A stretch of DNA of 64,000 nucleotides from NCBI GenBank assembly GCA_037974335.1, contig CM075760.1:66579477-66643476 (forward strand). The letters are read 5' to 3'. Positions 56,352-64,000 of the stretch are shown in pieces (within the stretch, counting starts at the first letter, position 1; every line of letters starts with the position of its first letter). The notes beneath the pieces are model-generated. The model was not told where the DNA came from and did no database searches. It was given only the letters and a program-made list of their open reading frames with translations. The position numbers were made by a program, and so were the translations under genes. The stretch comes from Prionace glauca (Eukaryota > Chordata > Chondrichthyes > Carcharhiniformes > Carcharhinidae).

Positions 56352-56600
56352 TTAAGAACATAAGAAATAGGAGCAGGAGTAGGCCATCTAGCCCTTCGAG
56401 CCTGCCCCGCCATTCAATAAGATCATGGCTGATCTGTCGTGTCTCAGTTCCACATTCCCACCCTTAATCCCCTATCAAAAACCTATCAACCCGCGTCTTA
56501 AATATATTTAGCGAGGCAGCCTCCACCACTTCAACGGGCAGAGAATTCCAGAGATTCACCACCCTTTGAGTGAAGAAGTTCCTCCTCAACTCTGTTCTAA
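56352..56600 (-). mobile_element. CR1-like LINE 3' end
   Basis: Starts with the tail (aagaacataagaaatagg in plus) and covers the 3' UTR and last codons to cctcctcaactctg. Confidence 0.8.
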
Positions 56601-57140
56601 AATAAACCCATTAAAACTAATTTGTAAAAGTCTGCATTAAAATATCAGATGGAGGAATTCACCGGAGCCTGTTAACCGCTGGGACAATGATACAACAGAC
56701 ACTGAGTGAGGCACAGATCCGACCTGGAAACTGGAGGAGTGAATATTGGAAATACTGTCCCTCCAGCACTCAGTGCCTTGTGACTTCACCCAAAGCTTTG
56801 GGTTCCTAGACACAGAACAGGAGCTCATTTACATCTGGGCTTAGAGTCAGGAAGGACAAAGGTGAAGGCTGGAAACGTGCTGACAAATCAGAGATTGATG
56901 TAAAACTGGGATCTATTCCTGACCGAGAGTGAAACAGTGGGTTTAAATTTCAGGGCTGAAAAATGATTGGTAATTATTACGGTTCCATCTAGTCAGCAGA
57001 ATTTCTAATACCAGGGAGAGACACAGAAGTTCTGCTTCCCAGTCTGGAGTCCAATAGCTTCTAACTAAAACTGAAAGTGAATCCTTGGATTCTTCTGTGA
57101 AGGAACCACCTGACCTTGACCTGTCAATCAATCTTCCCAC
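56601..57140. other. No gene seen
   Basis: Unique sequence between two CR1 copies. Confidence 0.35.
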
Positions 57141-57144
57141 AAAA

Positions 57145-57765
57145 ATTATAAAAGTAGGGAGGTCTTGCTGCAGCTGTATAGGGCATTGGTGCGGCTGCAG
57201 CTGGAGTACTGTGTGCAGTTTTGGGCGCCGCATCTGCGCAAAGATATTTGGCCTTGGAGGGAGTGCAGAGGAGGTTTACTAGGCTGATACCAGAGTTGAG
57301 GGGGTTGAGCTATGAGGAGAGGCTGAATAAACTAGGTTTGTTCTCGTTGGAGTTTAGAAGAATGAGGGGAGATCTCATTGAGACGTATAAGATGATGAAT
57401 GGGATGGATAGGATAGAGGTGGAGAGACTCTTCCCGCTCAAAAAAGACAGTAGGACTAGGGGGCACAGCCTCAAGATAAAGGGGGGGCAGTTTAGAACGG
57501 AGTTGAGGAGGAACTTCTTCACTCAAAGGGTGGTGAATCTCTGGAATTCTCTACCCGTTGAAGTGGTGGAGGCTGCCTCGCTAAATATTTTCAAGAAGCA
57601 GGTTGATGGGTTTTTGATAAGAGAGGGGATTAAGGGTTATGGGGAGAGGGCGGGAAGGTGGAGCTGAGTCACGACAGATCAGCCATGATCTTATTGAATG
57701 GCGGGGCAGGCTCGAAGGGCTAGATGGTCTACTCCTGCTCCTATTTCTTATGTTCTTATGTAATT
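57145..57765 (+). mobile_element. CR1-like LINE, well preserved 3' end
   Basis: Plus-strand frame reads [39 protein letters not shown], then DLIETYKMMNGMDR, and FFTQRVVNLWNSLPVEVVEAA to a stop at 57667, followed by the 3' UTR and ttcttatgttcttatg end. It is the most intact CR1 tail in the window. Confidence 0.88.
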
Positions 57766-57919
57766 CAAAAGGGACGTAAACTCGGAAAACTCCAGGACAT
57801 TCCATTAGGCCCAAATTACAAATAAAAAGGTCAATTGTGCTTTCATCAGACATCACGGCAATGAAAGAAAAAACACAGAAATAGAATTAAAATACATTCC
57901 TTAAATGCACAGTAGCATC

Positions 57920-57992
57920 ACAAGTGAAATGTGAGCTCACTGGTGTCTCAGAAGATGAGATGCCTGATTCAATCCTTTCTGTAAGTAACTGT
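57920..57992 (-). pseudogene. Single relic C2H2 finger
   Basis: The minus strand reads KGLNQASHLLRHQ, a stop, then AHIS, followed by a tail like the end of the zinc-finger genes. It is the 3' stump of a lost gene. Confidence 0.55.
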
Positions 57993-58084
57993 CAGGATTG
58001 CATTCTCATGGATGTTCCACATCTTGTATTTTATTTATGGTGGCACATCATTAAAACAGGAAATTATTGGATACAACCCGGAGC

Positions 58085-58625
58085 TCCTTCCTTTTCAGAA
58101 ATAGGAGCAGGATTCGGCCATTTCACCGACCGAGATTGCTCTGCCAATCGATGAGATTGTGGCTGGTCAGATGATGGCTGATTGCAGCCTGAACTCCACA
58201 TTCCTGCCTTGCCCCCGTTACCTTCGACTCCCTTTTGATCAAAGCTCGGGGGAACTCAGCCTTGAATATATTCAATGACCCAGCCTCCGCTGCTCTCTAA
58301 GGAGAGAGAATTCCAAAAGTGAACGAGAAGAAATTCCTCCTCTCCTCTCGTTTAATTCCTCCTCACCTCCCCAATTATTATTAAACTGCGCTTCCAGTTT
58401 GAGATTTCCAGAGGGGAAAACATCCTCTCAGCATCCACCCTGTCAAACCCCCTCAGAATCTTAGGTTTCATTAAGATCATCTCTCATTCTGACAAACTCT
58501 GTGGTCAGACCCAACCTTTCCACATAAAGTAACCCCTTCATCCCAGGAATCAGCCCAGTGAACCTTCTCTGAACTGCTTCCAACACAATTGTATTTTGTG
58601 CCTTTTACTGAAAACAGGAACAAAT
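58085..58625 (-). mobile_element. LINE-like repeat
   Basis: In minus orientation it follows the layout of the CR1 3' ends (aggagcaggattcggcc, attcaatgacccagcctcc, aagatcatctctcat), but it is more diverged than the others. Confidence 0.55.
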
Positions 58626-58674
58626 ATTTGTTCAGAGTCTGGGCCATTCCATCATTTATTGCTCAGTCTTAAAG

Positions 58675-58960
58675 TTTAAAGTTTATTAGTCACAAGTAAG
58701 GCTTACATTAACACAGCGATGAAGTTACTGTGAAATTCTCCTAGTTGGCACTCTATGGCGCCAGTTCAGATCAATGCACCTAACCAACAGATCTTTTGAC
58801 TGTGGGAGGAAACCGGAGCACCCGGAGGAAACCCACGCAGACACAGGGAGGAAGTGCAAACTCCATACAGACAGTGACCCAAACCGGGAATTGAACCCAA
58901 TTTCCTGGCAGCGTGAGGCACAGTGTTAACCACTGCGCCACTTCGTCTCACCTGCCAAGG
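58675..58960 (-). mobile_element. tRNA-derived SINE
   Basis: Tail gtttattagtcacaagtaag, body gaaaccggagcacccggagg and head taaccactgcgccac are all present. Confidence 0.78.
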
Positions 58961-58984
58961 AACCAATGCTCACTTCAGCTACTC

Positions 58985-59600
58985 TTTCCCATTTTATAAA
59001 TTTGGAGAAACTTTAATTTGAATTTTTTCCAGTGAGTTTCCCCGCATTCTCGATTTTCCAAGACATTCAATGATTTTAGAGAGGAATGGGAAGTTGAAAA
59101 TCGGTAATAGTTTGCATGGACGGTGGGAGCAAGAGCTGGTTCTTTGAGGAGGGTGTGATGTTGGCAGTTTTGCAGATAGTGACAGGATCCGAGGCAAGGG
59201 AACAATTAAAACCATCAGCTCAGACGGGGAAGGTGATGGTCAGCAACCTAGTGAGAATAGTGAAGGGAGCAGAGGGTGAGTCTCACGGAGAAGGAGAGCT
59301 CTAGAGGGGATGGGAGGAGAAAGGAGAAAAACTAAAGAAACAGGCAAGTTCAAGGCTCAGGGAAGAAGGAGATTTTAGAGACAGTTTGGCCCAATGGAAG
59401 GGAATGAATCAGCAGAGGCAGCTGATCAGATTGCCTCAATCTTAGTGACAAAGAAGCTCCATGAGATCCTCACTCTTGTTGGAGGAAACGGGGGAGGGAG
59501 AGAATTTAAAAAAGAACTAACTTATGTTGGTGACAATAAAAGGACTTGTCACACTATGTTTAACACAAAGCTGATTTATTTGTCCTTTATCCAGAATATT
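58985..59600 (-). mobile_element. L2-like LINE, reverse-transcriptase start
   Basis: On the minus strand LLKEPALAPTVHANY is followed, after a small shift, by PISNLPFLSKIIE-like sequence, the first conserved RT block of L2-clade LINEs. Further upstream (59330-59600) is the linker region that also appears inverted at 7.1-7.4 kb. Confidence 0.7.
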
Positions 59601-59664
59601 AATCTCTACCTGAAATGGAATTCATTAACATCAGAAACAGACCCAAAGAACATAGTTCAGTCCT

Positions 59665-60005
59665 AGAACATAGAACATTACAGCGCAGAACAGGCCCTTC
59701 GGCCCACGATGTTGCACCGACCAGTTACAAAACAATGACCCACTAACCTAAACCAATCCCTTTTCGTCCATAAACCTATCCACGGATCTCTTAAACGCCC
59801 CCAAACTAGGCGCATTTACAACTGCAGCAGGCAGGGCATTCCAATCCCTCACCACCCTCTGGGTAAAGAACCTACCCCTGACATCCGTCCTATAACTACC
59901 ATCCCTTAATTTAAAGCCATGCCCCCTCGTGCTAGATTTCTCCATCAGAGGAAAAAGGCTATTACTATCCACCCTATCTAAACCTCTAATCATCTTATAT
60001 GTTTC
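59665..60005 (-). mobile_element. CR1-like LINE 3' end
   Basis: Minus-strand frame reads RGLDRVDSNSLFPLMEKS, then GRFFTQRVVRDWNALPAAVV and a stop, with the tail from gaacatagaacattacagcg. It belongs to a subfamily different from the copies that end ttcttatg. Confidence 0.82.
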
Positions 60006-60064
60006 CTGGATGTTACTAACAGAAGAATCCGATCTCAGTAATTACAATTGAACTCTCAAGTCTG

Positions 60065-60832
60065 TCAATAGGTTGGGTAAACAGATAAATCCCTTCCTAC
60101 ACACTGAGCAGTGAATAGCCTCTCCCCAACATCAGTGTGCTGGTTTACAGTGAGTTGAGATGATTGTCTGAACTCAGTCCTACAGCGAGAGCATCTGAAA
60201 AGTCTCTTATCAGTGTGAAGACATTGATGGGGCATCGGTTCCTCCAATCTTCCACAGCACTTCCTGGAGTTGAGCCTTCAAACACATTTCTGATCAGTGT
60301 GACTGCGCTGGTGTTTCCGCAGGTTGGCTAACCGAGTGAATCCTTTCCCACACTCGGGGCAGGTGAATGGTTTCTCCCCAGTGTGAACTCGCTCATGTGC
60401 CAGCAGGTTCGATGAGTGAGTGAATCCCATCTCACAGTCAGAGCAGAGGAATGGCCTCTCCCCGGTGTGAACTCTCCGGTGGTTCAGCAGGTTGTATGAA
60501 TGAGTGAATCGCTTTCCACAGTCAGAGCAGATGAACGGCCTCTCCCCGGTGTGAATTCGCTGATGTGTCACCAGACTGGATGACTGAGTGAATCCCTTCC
60601 CACACACGGGACAGATGAACTGTCGTTCCCCAGTGTGATTTCATCCATGAGCTTTCAGTTCAAATGGGTAATTGAAACCCTTCCCACAGTCCCCACATTT
60701 ATAGGGTCTCTCTCCAGTGTGAACGTGCTTGTGTCTCAACAGGCCAGATGATCGGCTGTAGCCTTGCCCACACTCAGAACATGTGTACGGTTTCTCCCCA
60801 CTCTGAACGGTGCTTTTACCTTCCATGTTCAA
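60065..60832 (-). pseudogene. C2H2 zinc-finger gene D, six fingers plus decayed tail, one in-frame stop
   Basis: The frame opens at [18 protein letters not shown] (60832) after a predicted acceptor (cacag|gggtattgg) near 60930 that is homologous to the one of gene B. Finger 1 is [14 protein letters not shown], finger 2 [13 protein letters not shown]. In the linker after finger 2 a TGA (60641-60643) stands where the family has CGA. The same frame continues through fingers 3-6 to a stop at 60278 (HTDQKCV). Decayed finger remnants (FRCSRCRTEFRQSSQL) follow to 60065 in a shifted frame. It would be a nuclear DNA-binding protein if intact. Confidence 0.8.
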
Positions 60833-61264
60833 ATTCTGATGATACTGAAGTTCTGATGAATTGGGTGACTCTCAGATCCTGAGGTGATGTTCAAATTTCC
60901 CAACTGTAAATCCTCAACTTCCAATACCCCTGTGAAATTGATTTAAAATAGAAAAAAAGGGAATGAGAGAGAACCCACAAAACACAAAGGCAGGTTGTGA
61001 AATTGAGCTGAACGAATCTGGTAATTTGTGAAACTGGCAGTAGGAAAAAATGACCACGAAAACTGCTTGATTGTCACAAAAAGCCAACTGGCCTCTATGG
61101 GAGGTGAGAGAAAGAGGTGAAGGAGAGGGATTTTTTATATCTACAAGGCATACTAAGAGTAGTCAGCAAAGCAAATTTGATCCCGAGCTTCATAACGTGT
61201 GATATTGATACATAAACAGGGAAGTTATTCTGAATATTGATAAAGCTTTGGGCACCACTTAAGA

Positions 61265-61470
61265 CCCTGCCCCTCTTTCACTCTGATTGGTTGGAGGATG
61301 AGCCACTCCCCCTCGGTTCTCTTCCTATTGGTTCGAATCTGCCGTCAATCAGCCCCGGGCATTGTGACACGGGGCATGCTCAGTGCGGCTCATGTCCAGG
61401 GACAGACACTTGTTAGTTTCACCTTCAGGTGGGAAGGAGGTGGTTACACGGAGGCAGCGTTAGGGGCAGT
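61265..61470. promoter_or_regulatory. CCAAT-rich promoter-like module upstream of gene D
   Basis: ATTGG/CCAAT boxes at 61286, 61326 and a gtcaatcagcc at 61344, with a gcattgtgac block. It is an inverted homologue of 8600-8700. It lies about 0.35 kb beyond the gene D acceptor and could be its promoter. Confidence 0.5.
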
Positions 61471-62110
61471 AAGTGGGAGGGGAGGCCTCAACATTCAGGG
61501 AAAACCCCATTCATCAGGGTCTGGATATTATCAGCCTTTGAGTTTAAGAGTTGAGTTCCAGCTCATTACCATTTACTTTTTAAAAGTCCTCATTTTCCCT
61601 GTCTCTCTTTCCAAAATCTTAAATTGTGTTCATAAGTTTGTAAGATATAGGAGCAGAATTAGGCCATTCGGCCCATCGAGTTTTCTCTGCCATTCGATCA
61701 TGGCTGATATGCTCCTCATCCTCATTTTCCTGCTTTCTCCCCATAACCCTTCAACCCATTACCAATTAAAAATCCGTCTAACTCCTCCTTAAAATTTACT
61801 CACTATCCCAGCATCCACCGCACTTTGGGGTAGTGAATTCCACAGATTCACAGCCCTTTAGGAGAAGTGGTTTCGCCTCAACTCTATCTTAAATTTGCTA
61901 TCCCTTATCCTTAGACTATGACCTCTCATCCTAGACTGCCCCACAAGAGAAAGTATCTGCTCCACATCTACTTTATCCACACCTTTTATAATCTTGTATA
62001 CCTTAATTTGATCTTCCCTCATTCTTCTAAATTCCAGAGAATATAAATACGAAAAAATTGTTCAGAGTGCGACCAACACCGCACTCCGAATGAGGATGGA
62101 TAAAAGACAG
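61471..62110 (-). mobile_element. LINE-like repeat (61630-62050)
   Basis: Minus orientation, with gaattaggccattcggccc, ccattcgatcatggctgat and catccaccgcactttgggg blocks. This is a common LINE 3' type. 61471-61629 shows nothing. Confidence 0.65.
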
Positions 62111-62119
62111 CACACGTGT

Positions 62120-62400
62120 TTGTGTGGAGTTTGCGCATTCTCCTCTTATCTGCATGGGTTTCCTCCGGGTGCTCCGGTTTCCTCCCACAATCCAAAGATG
62201 TGCGGGTTAGGTTGATTGGACATGCTACAAAATTGCCCCTTAGCGTCCTGAGATGTGTAGGTTAGGGGGATTAATGGGTAACTATGGAGGGATATGGGGG
62301 TAGGGCCTGGATGGGATTGTGGTTGGTGCAGACTCAATGGGCCCAGTGGCTTCCTTCTGCACTTTCGAGATTCTATGATCCTTCTATGACCTGTAGTGGT
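62120..62400 (+). mobile_element. tRNA-derived SINE body and 3' end
   Basis: Body gtttcctcccacaatccaaa, 3' end gactcaatgggcccagtgg and ttctatgatcc. The head is missing. Confidence 0.75.
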
Positions 62401-62439
62401 AGGAAAAAGACTATTTACAATCCAGTATAAAGTTAATGT

Positions 62440-62720
62440 ACTATATAGAAACTAAGGGCAGGCCATTTGAGTCTCTCCACCATTCAATGTGATCATGGCT
62501 GATCCTCTATCTCAATGCCATATCCTCCCCATACCACCTGAAGCCATTAAAATCTGAAACAAAAACTATCTCTTCCTTGAATATATTCAGTGATTTGAAT
62601 TCCACAGCCTTCTGTGATAGACAATTCCCCACGTTCACTGTCCTTCGATTATGAATTTTTTCCTCATCTCAGTCTCATCTGACATCTGCTTTCGTGAATC
62701 ATTTCAGTGGGAATGTGCCA
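62440..62720 (-). mobile_element. LINE-like 3' fragment
   Basis: Holds ccattcaatgtgatcatgg and ccttgaatatattcagtga blocks. Diverged. Confidence 0.55.
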
Positions 62721-62869
62721 TCGCTCAAAGGGAATCAGCCACCGGAATGAAAATTGAGAGACCGGCCAGTCCAACAGCAAGAAACCCTCTGCCCAACTGT
62801 CAGAATGAAAATGTTTCAGTCCTGGATATGATTAACAGCAGCAATAACAGCAGAATCCAACTCCTGTCA

Positions 62870-63964
62870 TCACTTGTGAATTGGTTGATGTTTCAACAAG
62901 GTGGATAACTGAGTGAATCCCTTCCCACACACAGAGCAGGTAAATGGCTTCTCTCCAGTGTGGATTCGCTGATGTGACAGCAGGGTGGATGACTGAGTGA
63001 ATCCCTTCCCACAGTTAGAGCAGGTGAATGGTCTCTCCCCAGTGTGAATTCGCTGGTGTATCAGCAGCGTGGATGTCCGAGTGAATCCTTTCCCACAATC
63101 AGAACAGGTAAATGGTTTCTCCCCAGTGTGAACTCGCTGGTGTGTCTGCAGGGCAGATAAATCAGTGAATCCCTTCTCACACTCTGAGCAGGTAAATGGC
63201 CTCTCCCTAGTGTGAACTCGCTGGTGTCTCAGCAGATGGGATGATTGAGTGAATCCCTTCCCACAACTGGAACAGGTGAACAGTCTCTCCCCAGTGTGAA
63301 CTCGCTGATGTGTCAGCAGGGTGGCTAACTGGGTGAATCCTTTCCCACAATTGGAACAGGTAAATGGTCTCTCCACAGTGTGAACTCGCTGGTGTGTCAG
63401 CAGAGTGGATGACCAAGAGAATCCCTTCCCACAAGTGGAGCAGATGAACGGTCTCTCTCCAGTATGAACTCTCTTGTGTCTCAGCAGGCTGGAGGAATCT
63501 CCGAATCCTTTCCCGCATACGGAGCAGATGAACGGTCTCTCCCCAGTGTGAACGAGCTGGTGTGTCAGCAGATGGGAGGACTGAGTGAATCCCTTTCCAC
63601 AATTGGAACAGGTGAACGGTCTCTCCCCACTGTGAACTCGCTGGTGTATCAGCAGCGTGGATGTCCGAGTGAATCCCTTCCCACAATCAGAACAGGTAAA
63701 TGGTCTCTCCCCAGTGTGAACTCGCTGGTGTGTCTGCAGATGGGATGACTGATTGAATCCTTTCCCACAATTGGAGCAGGTGAACGGTTTCTCCCCAGTG
63801 TGAACTCGCTGGTGTGCCAGTAGGGTGGAGGAATCTGTGAATCCTTTCCCACAATTGGAGCAGGTGAACGGTTTCTCCCCAGTGTGACGGCGTCGATGTG
63901 TTTCCAGCCCAGACGGGAATCTGAATCCCTTTCCACAATCCCCACATTTCCACAGTTTTCCCAT
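62870..63964 (-). CDS. C2H2 zinc-finger gene E, 13 fingers, intact
   Basis: An open frame of 364 residues from ATG 63964 ([16 protein letters not shown]) to the stop after HQPIHK at 62870. Thirteen C2H2 fingers of 28 residues with TGERPF/TGEKPF linkers; one linker is TVERPF and one TRERPF. Fingers 4 and 11 share the same helix text (TRTSTLLIH). It has the same length and finger number as gene C, but different finger helices. It is a nuclear DNA-binding protein with no effector domain in this exon. Upstream exons lie beyond the window. Confidence 0.93.
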   Translation of the reverse strand: MGKLWKCGDCGKGFRFPSGLETHRRRHTGEKPFTCSNCGKGFTDSSTLLAHQRVHTGEKPFTCSNCGKGFNQSSHLQTHQRVHTGERPFTCSDCGKGFTRTSTLLIHQRVHSGERPFTCSNCGKGFTQSSHLLTHQLVHTGERPFICSVCGKGFGDSSSLLRHKRVHTGERPFICSTCGKGFSWSSTLLTHQRVHTVERPFTCSNCGKGFTQLATLLTHQRVHTGERLFTCSSCGKGFTQSSHLLRHQRVHTRERPFTCSECEKGFTDLSALQTHQRVHTGEKPFTCSDCGKGFTRTSTLLIHQRIHTGERPFTCSNCGKGFTQSSTLLSHQRIHTGEKPFTCSVCGKGFTQLSTLLKHQPIHK

Positions 63965-64000
63965 GGTGTGGGTGTCTGCATCTCAGTGCTTTTCCTGTCA

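Noticed and set aside
57221-57667. 148-residue plus-strand frame as a host gene
   Set aside because: It is the end of a CR1 reverse transcriptase and ends in the family 3' tail.
1-64000. Retrovirus-like or other LTR element
   Set aside because: No LTR pair and no gag-, pol- or env-like stretch was recognised; the retroelement sequences seen are LINE, SINE and one Penelope-like fragment.

Overview
The window looks like nuclear DNA of a cartilaginous fish, most likely a shark. Three things point that way. It holds a compact immunoglobulin heavy-chain cluster of the V-D-D-J-C type. It is crowded with CR1-like and L2-like LINEs and tRNA-derived SINEs of the kinds common in elasmobranchs. It also carries many Kruppel-type C2H2 zinc-finger genes without a visible KRAB box. 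The species cannot be told from sequence alone.

Layout. 1-10 kb: a CpG-rich promoter, two head-to-head zinc-finger genes (both interrupted), a 24-bp coding minisatellite inside one of them, and LINE/SINE debris. 9.75-10.86 kb: a CpG-rich promoter-like unit that recurs at 48.5-49.9 kb. 12.6-33.7 kb, minus strand: one complete, unrearranged IgM heavy-chain cluster. Read in the direction of transcription it has a TATA box, leader, VH with 23-RSS, D1 (12/22), D2 (12/12), JH with 23-RSS, an 11.3-kb J-C intron, CH1-CH4 with a secretory tail, and two membrane exons. All exon phases match (phase 1 between the C domains) and every splice site used is GT/AG. The J-C intron holds two large arrays of opposite strand bias next to CH1, in the position of a mammalian switch region. 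33.5-45 kb: the 5' flank of VH and a diverged second copy of that flank attached to a VH pseudogene, the stump of a second Ig cluster. 46.3-48.1 kb: two decayed Ig-fold exons on the plus strand that do not belong to the IgM gene. 48.5-64 kb: the second copy of the CpG promoter unit, now carrying ten 33-bp repeats with YY1-like sites, then four zinc-finger loci. Two of these are intact with 13 fingers each (51.1-52.2 and 62.9-64.0 kb) and two are broken.

How it works together. The IgM cluster is self-contained: RAG would join VH, D1, D2 and JH by the 12/23 rule, the joined exon would splice to CH1, and alternative use of a donor inside CH4 would give secreted or membrane IgM. The zinc-finger genes are a separate, rapidly duplicating family that flanks the cluster. 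Direct repeats (9.75 and 48.5 kb) bracket the whole Ig region and could support copy-number change by unequal exchange. No CRISPR array, rRNA gene, functional tRNA gene or recognisable retrovirus-like element was seen.
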